This document shows positions 9,792-19,717 of a stretch of 64,000 nt of DNA, piece after piece. This DNA is from Halieaceae bacterium. GTDB lineage: Bacteria > Pseudomonadota > Gammaproteobacteria > Pseudomonadales > Halieaceae. Each line of letters opens with the position of its first letter. The first letter of the stretch is position 1. The notes under the pieces are model-generated. The model was not told the origin of the DNA. It made no database searches and was given only the letters and a program-made list of their open reading frames with translations. Position numbers and translations under genes: made by a program. The DNA lies in assembly GCA_902520195.1 (NCBI GenBank), contig CABYND010000006.1, positions 1-64,000 on the forward strand, in the 5' to 3' direction.

Positions 9792-10369
9792 TCACCAGTC
9801 GAGAGGCGCGGTACGCCAGTGGTTTTCCCAGGCCGTGCGCACCTTGTTAGGGTAGCGGGGGCTGCCGTTGGAACCGTTGCAGGCAGCCAGTGCCCGGTTC
9901 AGGTTCTGATCCTCCCGGTCCAGATAAAAAGCGCAGAGTGTGACAGCCGCAACGAAGCTTGGTCCGAGTGTGGGTCAGGTTGTCGTCGCTTCGCCCGATC
10001 TCGTCTTTCCAGTATGGCATGACCTGCATCAGGCCCCGTGCCCCGACGCGAGAGACGGCGAAGCGATCAACGGTGCTTTCCACTTCGATCACCGACAACA
10101 CCAACTCGGGTGGCAAATTGAGCTCGCTCGCCTGCTGGTTAACCCGTGTTAACAGGTCGAGTCTTTCTGCGGGGTCGGCAAGAGAGCGGGCGCGCCGCTG
10201 CTGCATATCGACCAGCCACACCTCGGCGGCGTAGCGATCTTCAAAGCCGTACTCGGCGAAAGCCGAACTCAGCGGATAGAGCACGGTTCAGATAAGCGGT
10301 GAGCGCGGCCCTGTCCTCTTCAGACTCGGCTTTGAGTGCCGTAGCGGTTAGCAGTAGTAGTGAGAACAT
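9792..10369 (-). pseudogene. Small SLT-domain lytic transglycosylase, two apparent frameshifts
   Basis: Three reading-frame pieces together make one SLT-family protein. The first runs from ATG at 10369 (MFSLLLLTATALKA, a signal peptide) and breaks near FGF at about 10267. The second holds the catalytic ESTVDRFAVSRVGARGLMQVM region. After DDNLTHTRTKLRCGC it leaves frame at five A (T on the coding strand) at 9926-9930. The third (YLDREDQNLNRALAACNGS, then PRYPNKVRTAWENHW) runs to a stop at 9792. Removing one base at each break restores a full-length enzyme. Either the gene is decayed or the read has two homopolymer errors. Confidence 0.8.
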
Positions 10370-10398
10370 AATCCCGAGCTGAGTGGGGCGCACACCGA

Positions 10399-12117
10399 TC
10401 AGCCGCCGGCAAGCAGCTGCTGTAGGCGGCCGATGATGTCGGCGGGCGAGACCATGTCGGTCTCGCCGCCGCGGCGCTGGGTGAGCTCAAGATGACCCTC
10501 GGCCAGCGACCGTTCTCCCACGGTCACCCTCAGCGGCATGCCCAAAAGCTCCATTTCAGCGAACTTTACCCCCGGCCGCTCCGACCGGTCGTCGAGCAAC
10601 ACGCTGAGGCCTGCACCCGCACAGGCGGCGTAGAGTTGCTCGGTCGCCTCGCGCACCACTTCTGACTTGTCCATGCCCAGCGGGACGATGGCTACGTCGA
10701 AAGGCGCCATCGCGGAGGGCCAGATGATGCCGTTGTCGTCATGGTTTTGCTCAATGGCGGCCGCGACGATGCGTGTAATACCAATGCCGTAACAGCCCAT
10801 GACCATGGGCTGGCTGCGGCCCTGTTCATTCAGCACGGAAGCATTCATGGACTCGGAGTACTTGGTGCCCAACTGAAAAATATGGCCGACCTCAATGCCC
10901 CGGCGAATCTCCAGGGTGCCCTCGCCGCAGGGGCTCGGGTCGCCGCTCACTATCTCTCGAATATCGGCAAACTCTGCATCGGGGACGTCGCGGCGCCAGG
11001 TGGCGCCCTTGACGTGGTAGCCGTCCTCATTGGCGCCACATACGAAACTGCGCATTTGCGCCGCGGTATGATCCACCACAACCCTGATGGGGGCGCCAAC
11101 AGGGCCCAGTGAACCAAAGCCGGCGCCCAGACAGGCTTTCACCTCATCGGGCTCCGCCATCACCAGCGGCGACGCCATGCCCGGCAACTTGGCCGCCTTG
11201 ATGGCATTCAGGCGATGGTCGCCGCGAACGACCAGCGCCACCAGCTCGCCGTGCTCGTCTTTGGCGAGCAGTGTTTTGATCGACTGCTCGGCGGGAATAC
11301 CCAGCTGCGCGGCGAGCGCATCAATTGTGGTCATGCCGGGGGTCGCGAATTTCTCCAGCGCGGGCATTTCGCCGTCTTCGGTGGCGCCACTAGCCGCTGG
11401 CAGGGCGGGCGCCAGCTCCACGTTGGCCGCGTAGTCGCTGCCGGTAGAAAAGGCAATGGCGTCTTCGCCACTTTCTGCCAAAACATGGAACTCGTGGGAG
11501 TGTGCCCCACCAATGGCGCCGGTATCAGCCTCGACCGCCCGGAAGTCGAGGCCGAGCCGGGTAAAGATCGCGGTGTAGGCTTCGTGCATGCGCCAATAGG
11601 TCTGTTCCTGTGACGCTTGATCAATATGAAAGGAGTAGGCGTCTTTCATGATGAACTCCCTTGAGCGCATCACGCCAAAGCGCGGCCGGATTTCGTCGCG
11701 GAATTTGGTCTGAATCTGGAAAAGATTGATCGGCAGTTGTTTGTAGCTTTTGATCTCGCTTTTGGCGATCTGTGTAATGACCTCTTCGTGTGTGGGCCCG
11801 AGGCAGAAGGGGCGCTGGTGACGGTCCTCCAGTCGACACAGCTCGGGTCCGTAGAGCTCCCAGCGGCCAGACTCTTCCCACAGCTCGCCCGGCTGTACCA
11901 CCGGCATGCTCAGCTCCAGCGCGCCGGCGCGCTCCATTTCTTCCCGGACAATGTGCTCAACTCTTCGCAGCACGCGAAGCCCCAGCGGCATCCAGTTATA
12001 GATACCGGCGGCGACCCGGCGGATCAACCCTGCCCGCTGCATGAGCTGATGGCTGACAACCTCAGCGTCTGAAGGGGTTTCTTTCAGGGTCGACAGCAGG
12101 AACTCACTGGTTCGCAT
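10399..12117 (-). CDS. proS: Prolyl-tRNA synthetase (bacterial type with editing domain)
   Basis: Class II aminoacyl-tRNA synthetase charging tRNA-Pro, 572 residues from MRTSEFLL. An upstream GTG/ATG-type start would add nine residues that lack family resemblance. Class II motif 2 is in the [17 protein letters not shown] segment; the inserted YbaK-like editing domain occupies about residues 220-380; motif 3 is in the [13 protein letters not shown] region; the C-terminal anticodon domain follows. It is monocistronic leftward, with the broken SLT gene 30 bases downstream. Confidence 0.97.
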   Translation of the reverse strand: MRTSEFLLSTLKETPSDAEVVSHQLMQRAGLIRRVAAGIYNWMPLGLRVLRRVEHIVREEMERAGALELSMPVVQPGELWEESGRWELYGPELCRLEDRHQRPFCLGPTHEEVITQIAKSEIKSYKQLPINLFQIQTKFRDEIRPRFGVMRSREFIMKDAYSFHIDQASQEQTYWRMHEAYTAIFTRLGLDFRAVEADTGAIGGAHSHEFHVLAESGEDAIAFSTGSDYAANVELAPALPAASGATEDGEMPALEKFATPGMTTIDALAAQLGIPAEQSIKTLLAKDEHGELVALVVRGDHRLNAIKAAKLPGMASPLVMAEPDEVKACLGAGFGSLGPVGAPIRVVVDHTAAQMRSFVCGANEDGYHVKGATWRRDVPDAEFADIREIVSGDPSPCGEGTLEIRRGIEVGHIFQLGTKYSESMNASVLNEQGRSQPMVMGCYGIGITRIVAAAIEQNHDDNGIIWPSAMAPFDVAIVPLGMDKSEVVREATEQLYAACAGAGLSVLLDDRSERPGVKFAEMELLGMPLRVTVGERSLAEGHLELTQRRGGETDMVSPADIIGRLQQLLAGG

Positions 12118-12394
12118 AACACACTCCACACAGATGGCGTTCATTCTAAGGGGGCCGGGTGCAGGCCGTACAGTTATGGCGATATGAATCCTAGATGTGC
12201 TGGCGATGTCTTGATACCGGTGACGGCGTAGATGATTCTGCGCGTAAGGCTCAGCCTATGGGACGCTAACCATGGGAATCTAGGGATGGTTAGTGCTAGC
12301 CTTGCTTGTCGGTGGCTGCCGGGTGTTGTTGAATCGTTTCCTAAGGAGTCGGGGCGATGCCGCCCTGGTTGGGGTAATCGCGTGAGGCAGGCCA

Positions 12395-12766
12395 ATGGGA
12401 AAGACGAAAACAGACAAGCAACCGAAAAAAGCCGCTGTTGCCAAAAAAATGAAGCCGGTGAAAACCAAGCTCACCAAGTCGCAGGTGTTTGATGCGCTGG
12501 CAGAAGACAGTGGTATGGCCAAGTCGGCGGTCAAAGAAGTTTGGGGTTCCCTCGAGCGGCTCATCGAAGCGAGTATTTGTGATGAGGGCTACGGTCAGTT
12601 CACCCTGCCGGGGCTGATGAAAGTAACTACGGTGCGAAGACCCGCGATCAAAGCGCGGCGAGGTATCAACCCGTTCACCAAGGAAGAAACCTGGTTCAAG
12701 GCCAAGCCGGCGAGCACCGGTGTCAGAATTCGGGCATTGAAGAAAATGAAGGGCTTCGCCAACTGA
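12395..12766 (+). CDS. HU/IHF-family DNA-binding protein with Lys-rich N-terminal tail
   Basis: Nucleoid-associated protein of the HU superfamily, 123 residues against about 90 for HU itself. The first 25 residues (MGKTKTDKQPKKAAVAKKMK onward) form a lysine/alanine-rich tail resembling histone H1-like tails. The HU fold follows from LTKSQVFDALAE, with the beta-arm region RRGINPFTKEETWFKAKP for minor-groove binding. It is expected to bend or bridge DNA or RNA. It is flanked by non-coding DNA on both sides and followed by a hairpin terminator, so it is a single-gene unit. Partner and DNA specificity are unknown. Confidence 0.88.
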   Translation: MGKTKTDKQPKKAAVAKKMKPVKTKLTKSQVFDALAEDSGMAKSAVKEVWGSLERLIEASICDEGYGQFTLPGLMKVTTVRRPAIKARRGINPFTKEETWFKAKPASTGVRIRALKKMKGFAN

Positions 12767-12782
12767 TCTGAGATTGCGTGCC

Positions 12783-12809
12783 GCCATAAGCGAGCGTATG
12801 GCCCTTTTT
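12783..12809 (+). terminator. Putative intrinsic terminator after the HU-like gene
   Basis: GCCATA (12783-12788) pairs with TATGGC (12797-12802) around an 8-base loop, followed by CC and five T. The stem is short, so termination strength is uncertain, but position 17 bases after the stop fits. Confidence 0.5.
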
Positions 12810-12959
12810 CACAGTCGGTCTCAGGGTGGGAAGCTGAATGTTCACACTCTCCGTATCTTTCACTGATTCAGGGTTTACGGTACGCTCCGCGCCCTTATAG
12901 AGAGACCCCTAAGCTTTGGCAGAGCCGTTCAAAATCGGACCCTGCTCGGGGAGAGCACT

Positions 12960-13292
12960 ATGCCGATTTACGAATACTGCTGTCAGGACTGTGGACACTC
13001 GCTGGAGGCCATTCAAAAATTGGCCGATGAACCGTTGACTGACTGCCCCGAATGCGGAAAACCCGCCTTGAAGAAACAGGTCAGCGCCCCCGCTTTCCGC
13101 TTGTCTGGCGGCGGCTGGTACGAGACCGACTTCAAAACGGGCGACAAGAAAAATATTGCTGGCGAGCGGAGCGATACTGCAGATAAGCCAGCCGAGAAAG
13201 CCGAGTCTGGCAGTGCCTCAGGTGAGGGCACCAAAAAAGCCGAATCGAAACCGGCTGCCGCGGCCAAGACCGACACCTCGAAAGCGAGCTAA
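12960..13292 (+). CDS. FmdB-family zinc-ribbon protein
   Basis: Small putative regulatory or metal-binding protein of 110 residues. The N-terminal FmdB zinc ribbon is clear: [13 protein letters not shown] and CPECGK supply two CxxC pairs. The remainder after about residue 55 is a low-complexity Lys/Ala/Ser/Glu tail, likely disordered. FmdB proteins occur next to aspS in many gammaproteobacteria, and here the stop is 29 bases before the aspS start, so the two are probably cotranscribed. The function is not established; formamidase regulation in the founding member should not be assumed here. Confidence 0.9.
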   Translation: MPIYEYCCQDCGHSLEAIQKLADEPLTDCPECGKPALKKQVSAPAFRLSGGGWYETDFKTGDKKNIAGERSDTADKPAEKAESGSASGEGTKKAESKPAAAAKTDTSKAS

Positions 13293-13321
13293 CGGCGAGA
13301 AACCACACCATGGAAACTGCG

Positions 13322-15100
13322 ATGCGAACCCACTTCTGCGGCCTGATCGATGAGAATCTGATCAATCAGACGGTGACGCTGTGTGGCTGGGTAGATCGCC
13401 GCCGGGATCACGGCGGTGTCATTTTCCTCGATATGCGTGACCGGGAAGGCGTAGTGCAGGTGGTGTTCGATCCTGACACTGAGGAGCACTTTCAGCGTGC
13501 CGACAGCGTGCGCAGCGAGTACGTGCTGCGCATCACCGGACGTGTTCGCGCCCGCACGGCCGAGACGGTGAATCCGAATATGGCCTCCGGGAAGATAGAA
13601 GTGCTGGGTAAAAGCCTGGAGATGCTCAATGCCGCGCAAACGCCACCCTTTCCCCTTGATGAGCACCATTCGGTGGGTGAGGACGTCCGCCTGCGATATC
13701 GCTTTATGGATCTGCGTCGACCGGAGATGCAGCAAAACCTGATTGCCCGGGCGAAGATCACCTCGAGCATTCGGCGCTACCTCGACGAGCAGGGTTTTTT
13801 GGATATTGAAACCCCGATTCTGACCAGGGCGACACCTGAGGGCGCACGGGATTATCTGGTACCCAGCAGAACCCAGCCCGGTGCGTTTTTTGCATTGCCC
13901 CAGTCCCCCCAGCTGTTCAAGCAGTTGCTGATGGTCTCTGGGTTCGATCGCTATTACCAAATAGCGCGCTGCTTCCGCGACGAGGATCTTCGGGCGGACC
14001 GACAGCCAGAATTCACCCAGATCGACATCGAAACGGCGTTTCTCAATGCCGAAGAGGTGATGTCGATCACTGAGGGCATGGTGCGAAGCCTGTTCCAAGA
14101 CCAGCTCGAGGTGGGGCTGGGCGCTTTCCCGCGCATGACCTGGGCAGATGCTATGGAGCGCTATGGCTCGGATAAACCCGATCTTCGGATCGCGTGGGAG
14201 CTGGTATCTATCGATGACTTGATGGCGGGGGTCGACTTTAAAGTCTTCAGTGGCCCCGCTAATGATGCGGATAGCCGTGTGGCCGCGCTCAAGGTGCCAG
14301 GCGGTGCGTCGCTGTCGCGCAAGGAAATCGATGACTACACCGACTACGTGGGCGTTTATGGTGCCAAGGGCCTCGCCTGGATCAAAGTGAACGACCGTGC
14401 GGCGGGCATAGAGGGCTTACAGTCACCGATTATCAAGTTTATGCCTGATGAGACCGTGCTCGCGATGCTGGAACGGCTCGACGCAGCAGATGGCGACATT
14501 TTGTTCTTCGGCGCTGACAAGCGCTCGGTGGTCAATGAGTCTCTGGGCGCACTGCGTCTCAAAGTCGCTGCCGATATGGATCAAATTGCCGAGGGGTGGG
14601 CGCCCCTCTGGGTGGTCGACTTCCCCATGTTCGAACGCGATGAGCGCGGCGGGATGACGGCCTTGCACCACCCCTTCACGGCGCCCGCCTGTTCGGTGGA
14701 CGCGCTGCAGGCAGAGCCCGAGGGTGCACTGTCGCAGGCCTACGATATGGTACTGAACGGCAGCGAGATTGGCGGTGGCTCCGTTCGTATTCATGATCAG
14801 GCCATGCAACAGGCCGTGTTCGACCTGTTGGGTATCGATGAGGCAGAGGCGGAATCCAAGTTTGGGTTCTTGTTGAGTGCGCTGCGTCATGGCGCACCAC
14901 CCCATGCGGGCCTCGCCTTTGGTCTGGACCGTCTCGTCATGCTGATGGTGGGTGGTCAGTCGATTCGCGACGTGATCGCCTTCCCCAAAACCCAGAGCGC
15001 GCAATGCGTGATGACCGAGGCGCCGGGTGAAGTCTCGGAGCAGCAACTGCGGGAACTGTCTTTGCGCCCCCGCAGTACCGAGCAACCGGCAACGGACTGA
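13322..15100 (+). CDS. aspS: Aspartyl-tRNA synthetase
   Basis: Charges tRNA-Asp; class IIb synthetase with bacterial GAD insertion. From MRTHFCG the protein has 592 residues, as usual for the bacterial enzyme; an ATG at 13310 in frame would add META. The OB-fold anticodon domain contains [22 protein letters not shown], motif 2 is [18 protein letters not shown], and motif 3 is [12 protein letters not shown] near the C-terminus. Whether it is discriminating or not (AspRS1 or 2) cannot be told here. It is followed 6 bases later by yebC. Confidence 0.97.
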   Translation: MRTHFCGLIDENLINQTVTLCGWVDRRRDHGGVIFLDMRDREGVVQVVFDPDTEEHFQRADSVRSEYVLRITGRVRARTAETVNPNMASGKIEVLGKSLEMLNAAQTPPFPLDEHHSVGEDVRLRYRFMDLRRPEMQQNLIARAKITSSIRRYLDEQGFLDIETPILTRATPEGARDYLVPSRTQPGAFFALPQSPQLFKQLLMVSGFDRYYQIARCFRDEDLRADRQPEFTQIDIETAFLNAEEVMSITEGMVRSLFQDQLEVGLGAFPRMTWADAMERYGSDKPDLRIAWELVSIDDLMAGVDFKVFSGPANDADSRVAALKVPGGASLSRKEIDDYTDYVGVYGAKGLAWIKVNDRAAGIEGLQSPIIKFMPDETVLAMLERLDAADGDILFFGADKRSVVNESLGALRLKVAADMDQIAEGWAPLWVVDFPMFERDERGGMTALHHPFTAPACSVDALQAEPEGALSQAYDMVLNGSEIGGGSVRIHDQAMQQAVFDLLGIDEAEAESKFGFLLSALRHGAPPHAGLAFGLDRLVMLMVGGQSIRDVIAFPKTQSAQCVMTEAPGEVSEQQLRELSLRPRSTEQPATD

Positions 15101-15106
15101 TTCACG

Positions 15107-15850
15107 ATGGCGGGCCACAGTAAATGGGCGAACATCAAGCATCGCAAGGCGGCGCAAGACGCCAAGCGGGGCAAGCTCTTTACCAAGTTGATCCGGGAAC
15201 TGGTCGTGGCTGCGCGAGCCGGTGGTGCTGCTGTCGAGGACAACCCGCGACTCCGTGCAGCGGTAGACAAGGCGCTTGGCGCCAATATGAAGCGGGACAC
15301 CATCGATAACGCCATAGCACGTGGGGCGGGCACCGGCGAAGCCGACAACATGGAGGAGCTGACCTACGAGGGTTATGCGCCGGGTGGTGTGGCAGTGCTC
15401 GTGGAAGTGATGACGGACAACCGGAATCGTACGGTAGCGGAGGTGCGGCATGCCTTTACCAAGCGCGGCGGTAATCTGGGCACAGACGGATCTGTGGCTT
15501 ATTTGTTTTCCCGTGCCGGGCTCATTCAGTTTGAACCGGGCGCTGATGAGGAAGCCGTGATGGAAGCCGCTTTGGAGGCAGGTGCCGACGACATCGTGGC
15601 AGCTGAGGATGGCAGTGTCGATGTCATGACGCCCTGGGAGTGCGTGACTGAGGTGCGGGATGCGCTGGTCGCTGCGGGGCTCGAACCGATTCAGGCCGAG
15701 GTCACCATGCTGCCCAGCACGGAAGTACAGCTGGATGCCGACACGGCGCCGAGCGTTATGGGGTTGATCGACATGCTCGAGGATCTCGATGACGTCCAGA
15801 ACGTCTACTCCAATGCAGATATACCGGAAGACGTTCTCGCCACTTTGTAA
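15107..15850 (+). CDS. yebC: YebC/PmpR family transcriptional regulatory protein
   Basis: DUF28-family protein, 247 residues, the normal length. It begins [20 protein letters not shown], which is nearly invariant in the family, followed by the acidic-faced domains. Members act as transcription regulators or, as shown for some homologues, help ribosomes at proline stretches. It lies directly after aspS and before the ruv genes, the standard gammaproteobacterial order. A strong hairpin with a T tract follows the stop, separating it from ruvC. Confidence 0.95.
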   Translation: MAGHSKWANIKHRKAAQDAKRGKLFTKLIRELVVAARAGGAAVEDNPRLRAAVDKALGANMKRDTIDNAIARGAGTGEADNMEELTYEGYAPGGVAVLVEVMTDNRNRTVAEVRHAFTKRGGNLGTDGSVAYLFSRAGLIQFEPGADEEAVMEAALEAGADDIVAAEDGSVDVMTPWECVTEVRDALVAAGLEPIQAEVTMLPSTEVQLDADTAPSVMGLIDMLEDLDDVQNVYSNADIPEDVLATL

Positions 15851-15855
15851 GTTCC

Positions 15856-15885
15856 CATGAGTCGCGTGCGGCTCATGATCTTTTT
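15856..15885 (+). terminator. Intrinsic terminator after yebC
   Basis: CATGAGTCG (15856-15864) pairs with CGGCTCATG (15869-15877) over a CGTG loop with one G-U pair, and ATC plus five T follow. It lies 6 bases after the yebC stop and suggests the ruvCAB-tol run has its own promoter. Confidence 0.7.
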
Positions 15886-15930
15886 GCCACAATCGTTCAC
15901 ACTAGGCGCTGGTTTGCGCTGGTCGTTATC

Positions 15931-16449
15931 ATGACTGTCATCCTTGGCATCGACCCCGGCTCCCGAAAAACGGGCTTCGGTATCATCCGCGTTGAGCGAA
16001 ATCAGGCCCAGTACGTTTCGAGCGGCACCATCCGTCTGCCGGTCAAGGAAGCGCTCGGTGCGCGTCTTCGGGTCTTGTTCGAGTCCCTCTCAAAGATCAT
16101 TGACACCTATCAGCCCACGGTGGCGTCTATTGAAAGCGTCTTTATGGCCAAGAGCGCGGATTCTGCGCTCAAGCTGGGTCACGCCCGGGGCGCAGCGATG
16201 GTGGCCTGCGTGACCAACGATCTCGAGATCTACGAGTACGCAGCGCGACAGATCAAGCAGTCGGTGGTGGGCACGGGTGCGGCCAACAAACAGCAGGTGC
16301 AACATATGGTGACCGCACTGTTGGGCCTGTCCGCGGAGCCCGCAGAGGATGCGGCCGATGGCCTTGCCGCGGCGCTGTGTCACTGCCACACCCAAGGCCT
16401 CGCCGGTGCGCTGGCCGCCAGCCGCTTCAGCGCTGGGCGTTTGAGGTAA
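15931..16449 (+). CDS. ruvC: Crossover junction endodeoxyribonuclease RuvC
   Basis: Resolves Holliday junctions by paired nicks, acting with RuvAB. 172 residues, as in E. coli. Catalytic acidic residues are visible: Asp in LGIDPGSRKTGFG (residue 7), Glu in SIESVF, and the paired Asp of AEDAADGLAAALCH near 140. It starts the ruvCAB set and is 9 bases upstream of ruvA. Confidence 0.97.
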   Translation: MTVILGIDPGSRKTGFGIIRVERNQAQYVSSGTIRLPVKEALGARLRVLFESLSKIIDTYQPTVASIESVFMAKSADSALKLGHARGAAMVACVTNDLEIYEYAARQIKQSVVGTGAANKQQVQHMVTALLGLSAEPAEDAADGLAAALCHCHTQGLAGALAASRFSAGRLR

Positions 16450-16458
16450 AGTGGCGGC

Positions 16459-17085
16459 ATGATTGGTCAAATCCGAGGCACATTGATCGGCCGTCAGGCG
16501 CCCGAGATTCTGGTGGATGTCGGGGGCATTGGCTACGAAATTCAGGTGCCCATGACCACGCTTTATCAATTGCCTGAACTCGGCCAACCCGTCACCTTGC
16601 TGACACACTTTGTGGTGCGCGAGGATGCGCAACAACTGTTTGGCTTTGCTGAATCTGCCGACCGCCGTTTGTTTAGAGAGCTCATTAAAGTCAGCGGTGT
16701 GGGCCCGCGACTGGCGCTGACATTACTGTCAGGGATGGATGCCGCCGACTTCGCACGCTGCCTGCAGCGCGATGACGTGGCCGCCCTTGTGGCACTGCCC
16801 GGCGTGGGTCGCAAGACGGCAGAGCGGCTGTTGGTGGAGATGCGCGACAAGGCGGGGGATTGGCTCGATGAGTTGTCTCCTGAATCCGCCGCGCAAGCCG
16901 AGACCGGCAAAGCCGGCGCCCATGGCAATGACCAACGTGCGGAAGCCGAACAGGCACTCGTCACCTTGGGATACAAACTGACAGAAGCCGCACAGCTGAT
17001 CGCGGCCGCCGATGCGGCACCAGAGACTCCCAGCGAAGAATTGATCAGGCTGGCGTTGCGTATCGCCGGAGGGGCGAGAGGATGA
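16459..17085 (+). CDS. ruvA: Holliday junction branch-migration protein RuvA
   Basis: Tetrameric Holliday-junction-binding subunit that loads RuvB. 208 residues. The N-terminal OB fold starts [20 protein letters not shown]. The two helix-hairpin-helix motifs are [15 protein letters not shown] and [16 protein letters not shown]. The C-terminal three-helix domain that contacts RuvB ([16 protein letters not shown]) is intact. Its neighbours are ruvC and ruvB. Confidence 0.97.
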   Translation: MIGQIRGTLIGRQAPEILVDVGGIGYEIQVPMTTLYQLPELGQPVTLLTHFVVREDAQQLFGFAESADRRLFRELIKVSGVGPRLALTLLSGMDAADFARCLQRDDVAALVALPGVGRKTAERLLVEMRDKAGDWLDELSPESAAQAETGKAGAHGNDQRAEAEQALVTLGYKLTEAAQLIAAADAAPETPSEELIRLALRIAGGARG

Positions 17086-17110
17086 CAGCAGTGCAGCAGG
17101 GGGTGCGCCG

Positions 17111-18169
17111 GTGATCGAGACGGACCGTCTTGTAGCGGCTGATCGGGGCGACCATCGCGACCACCGTGAAGACGCGATGGACCGTGCGATTCGACCGCGC
17201 AGGCTCGATGAGTACATAGGGCAGCGCGCAGTGCGGGAACAAATGGAGATCTTCCTCTCGGCGGCGCGCGGCCGCGGGGAACCGCTCGACCATACTTTGA
17301 TTTTTGGCCCGCCGGGCCTCGGCAAGACCACGCTCGCCAGCATCATTGCGGAGGAGATGGGTGTCCAGCTGAAAACCACCAGCGGACCCGTTTTGGAAAA
17401 AGCCGGTGACATTGCGGCCCTGATGACCAATCTCGAGCCCGGTGATGTGCTGTTTATAGACGAGATTCATCGCCTGAGCCCGTATGTCGAGGAAATCCTC
17501 TACCCCGCGATGGAGGACTATCAGCTCGACATCATGATTGGTGAGGGACCCGCTGCTCGCTCCATCAAGCTCGACTTGCCGCCATTTACGTTGGTCGGCG
17601 CCACGACGCGCGCAGGGCTGCTCACTTCGCCACTGCGCGATCGCTTCGGCATTGTGCAGCGGCTGGAATTCTATGACGCCGCGGAACTTACTGAAATCGT
17701 GAAACGTTCAGCCGGTATTCTCGAGATTCCCAGCGATGATGAAGGCGCGGTGGCGGTTGCCAAGCGCTCCAGAGGCACGCCGCGTATCGCCAATCGCCTG
17801 CTGCGTCGTGTACGTGATTACGCCGAGGTGAAGGCCGACGGCGCGGTGACAGGCGGCACGGCTGAGGCTGCGCTCGATCTGCTCAACGTGGACGCTCAGG
17901 GTTTTGATCATTTGGATCGACGGTTGCTGCTGACCATGATCGAGAAGTTCGATGGCGGCCCGGTAGGGGTGGACAGCCTGGCCGCGGCTCTGTCGGAAGA
18001 GCGGGGTACGATTGAGGATGTGTTGGAACCGTTTCTGCTCCAGCAGGGCTTTATTTTGAGAACCCCGCGCGGTCGGATCGCGACCCGGCATGCTTATGCC
18101 CATTTTGGTATTGCTTTTCAGGGGTCCGTGGTGGAAACCCTCAGCCTCGATCTGGATGAATCGTCATGA
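17111..18169 (+). CDS. ruvB: Holliday junction branch-migration ATPase RuvB
   Basis: Hexameric AAA+ motor that drives branch migration. 352 residues from GTG, with an AGGGGG Shine-Dalgarno 7 bases upstream and stops in frame before it. Walker A is [12 protein letters not shown], Walker B is [10 protein letters not shown], sensor 1 is LVGATTRAG, and the arginine finger lies in LRDRFG. The C-terminal winged helix is present. The TGA overlaps the ybgC ATG, coupling repair genes to the tol operon. Confidence 0.97.
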   Translation: MIETDRLVAADRGDHRDHREDAMDRAIRPRRLDEYIGQRAVREQMEIFLSAARGRGEPLDHTLIFGPPGLGKTTLASIIAEEMGVQLKTTSGPVLEKAGDIAALMTNLEPGDVLFIDEIHRLSPYVEEILYPAMEDYQLDIMIGEGPAARSIKLDLPPFTLVGATTRAGLLTSPLRDRFGIVQRLEFYDAAELTEIVKRSAGILEIPSDDEGAVAVAKRSRGTPRIANRLLRRVRDYAEVKADGAVTGGTAEAALDLLNVDAQGFDHLDRRLLLTMIEKFDGGPVGVDSLAAALSEERGTIEDVLEPFLLQQGFILRTPRGRIATRHAYAHFGIAFQGSVVETLSLDLDESS

Positions 18170-18591
18170 CGGCAGAATTTTCCCTTCCGATTCGGGTCTA
18201 TATTGAGGACACCGACGCCGGGGGCATTGTCTATTACGTCAATTACCTCAAGTATTTGGAGCGCGCGCGCACGGAGCTGATGCGGACCTTCGGTTTGGAA
18301 AGGGCCGCTGTCGCGGATGCGGGGTGGAATTTCGTGGTGTCGGACGTGTCGCTATCCTACAGAGAGCCTGCGCGGCTCGATGATCAACTGCATGCCACCG
18401 CAGTGATATCGGCGGTGGGCGGCGCGACAATTAATTTCCACCAGAAGGTGCGCCGAGCTGGCGCGGTGCTGGTGTCAGGGGATATTCAGATTGCTTGCGT
18501 TGATCGTGGGACGGGTCGCCCCACGCGGCTGGATGCAGCGCTGCGGAAGCAAGTAGAGGCGACAATCGCTGCCACGGAGGAGGTGACATGA
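18166..18591 (+). CDS. ybgC: Acyl-CoA thioester hydrolase YbgC (Tol-Pal operon)
   Basis: Hot-dog-fold 4HBT-type thioesterase. 141 residues. The active-site signature [21 protein letters not shown] is split across residues 12-32 and carries the catalytic Asp. It overlaps ruvB and tolQ by 4 bases (ATGA) on each side, so it is translationally tied to both. YbgC hydrolyses short or acyl-ACP thioesters in studied bacteria, and its place in the Tol operon suggests a lipid-linked role at the envelope. Confidence 0.95.
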   Translation: MTAEFSLPIRVYIEDTDAGGIVYYVNYLKYLERARTELMRTFGLERAAVADAGWNFVVSDVSLSYREPARLDDQLHATAVISAVGGATINFHQKVRRAGAVLVSGDIQIACVDRGTGRPTRLDAALRKQVEATIAATEEVT

Positions 18592-19298
18592 CACAAGAGC
18601 TGGGATTGATGGAGCTCATATTCGGTGCCAGCGCGCTGGTGCAGGCGGTGATGCTGATACTGGTACTGGCCTCGCTGTCATCGTGGTTTTTGATTACGCA
18701 GCGCGTGATGCTGATGCGGCGTGCTGACGATGAGCTGTTGGTATTTGAGGAGCAATTCTGGTCTGGCATCGACCTCGCTCAGCTTTATCGCGAGGGCAAT
18801 CAGGCGTTGGCGGATGGTCAATTGCCTACCGGTGTGGAGAGTCTGTTCCGCGCCGGCTTCAAGGAATTCTCGCGGCTGTCACAACAATCCGATATGGATG
18901 CCGACGCAATTCTCGAAGGCTCGCGTAGAGCTATGCGCGTGGCACTGATGCGTGAGACAGACCGAATCGAGCAGCATCTGCCTTTTCTGGCGTCGGTGGG
19001 TTCGACTAGTCCCTACATCGGATTGTTGGGAACGGTGTGGGGCATCATGCATTCCTTCAGGGGGCTGGCCAACGCGACGCAAGCCACCTTGGCGACCGTC
19101 GCGCCGGGCATCTCGGAGGCGTTGATCGCCACGGCAATGGGGCTCTTTGCCGCTATTCCTGCCGTATTGGCCTATAACCGTCTGGCGGCGCGGAGCGACG
19201 CGCTGCTGAATCGGTATGAAACGTTTCTCGATGAGTTTTCGGGCATTCTGCAGCGCCAGACCTATGCGCTTAAAGCGAATCAATCTCAGAGACCCTGA
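18588..19298 (+). CDS. tolQ: Tol-Pal system proton channel subunit TolQ
   Basis: Inner-membrane MotA/ExbB-like protein that, with TolR, converts proton flow into work on TolA. 236 residues with three hydrophobic segments (about 15-38, 140-160 and 172-195). PYIGLLGTVWGIMHSFRGL is the conserved TolQ/ExbB block. Gene overlap with ybgC and a 2-base gap to tolR show tight operon structure. Confidence 0.96.
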   Translation: MTQELGLMELIFGASALVQAVMLILVLASLSSWFLITQRVMLMRRADDELLVFEEQFWSGIDLAQLYREGNQALADGQLPTGVESLFRAGFKEFSRLSQQSDMDADAILEGSRRAMRVALMRETDRIEQHLPFLASVGSTSPYIGLLGTVWGIMHSFRGLANATQATLATVAPGISEALIATAMGLFAAIPAVLAYNRLAARSDALLNRYETFLDEFSGILQRQTYALKANQSQRP

Positions 19299-19300
19299 TC

Positions 19301-19717
19301 ATGCGTCGGCGTCGGATGCTCGCAGAAATCAACGTCGTGCCTTACATCGACGTGATGTTGGTGCTGTTGGTGATTTTTATGGTGACGGCGCCTATGCTCA
19401 TGCAGGGCGTAGAGGTGGACCTGCCCGATGCAGATGCGGCGCCGGTCAAAGAGCAGGACGCCGAGCCGTTAATCGTCTCGATCAACGACCGCGGTCAACT
19501 GTTTCTCAATGTGGGTGCCGATGAAAAGCAAGCGCTTGAGTTGGCGACGATTCGGCAGCGAGTGGCCGCTGTACTGAGGCGCACGCCTGACAAGCCAGTA
19601 CTGGTATGGGGCGATGAGAGGGTGGCTTACGGGGACGTTGTGGTGGTCATGACGGCGCTGCAGGAGGCCGGTGCGCCCACAGTGGGTTTGGTGACCGAGA
19701 GTCCGGCTGGGAACTGA
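19301..19717 (+). CDS. tolR: Tol-Pal system protein TolR
   Basis: ExbD-family subunit of the Tol proton channel. 138 residues with one transmembrane segment carrying the proton-relay aspartate in PYIDVMLVLLVIFMVTAPML. A periplasmic domain follows that ends in VMTALQEAGAPTVGLVTE. The TGA shares its A with the tolA ATG. Confidence 0.96.
   Translation: MRRRRMLAEINVVPYIDVMLVLLVIFMVTAPMLMQGVEVDLPDADAAPVKEQDAEPLIVSINDRGQLFLNVGADEKQALELATIRQRVAAVLRRTPDKPVLVWGDERVAYGDVVVVMTALQEAGAPTVGLVTESPAGN

Noticed and set aside
14423-15892. 489-codon open frame on the minus strand across aspS and yebC
   Set aside because: Its codons shadow two certain genes on the other strand, and the translation shows no family resemblance; long antisense frames are common in GC-rich genes.
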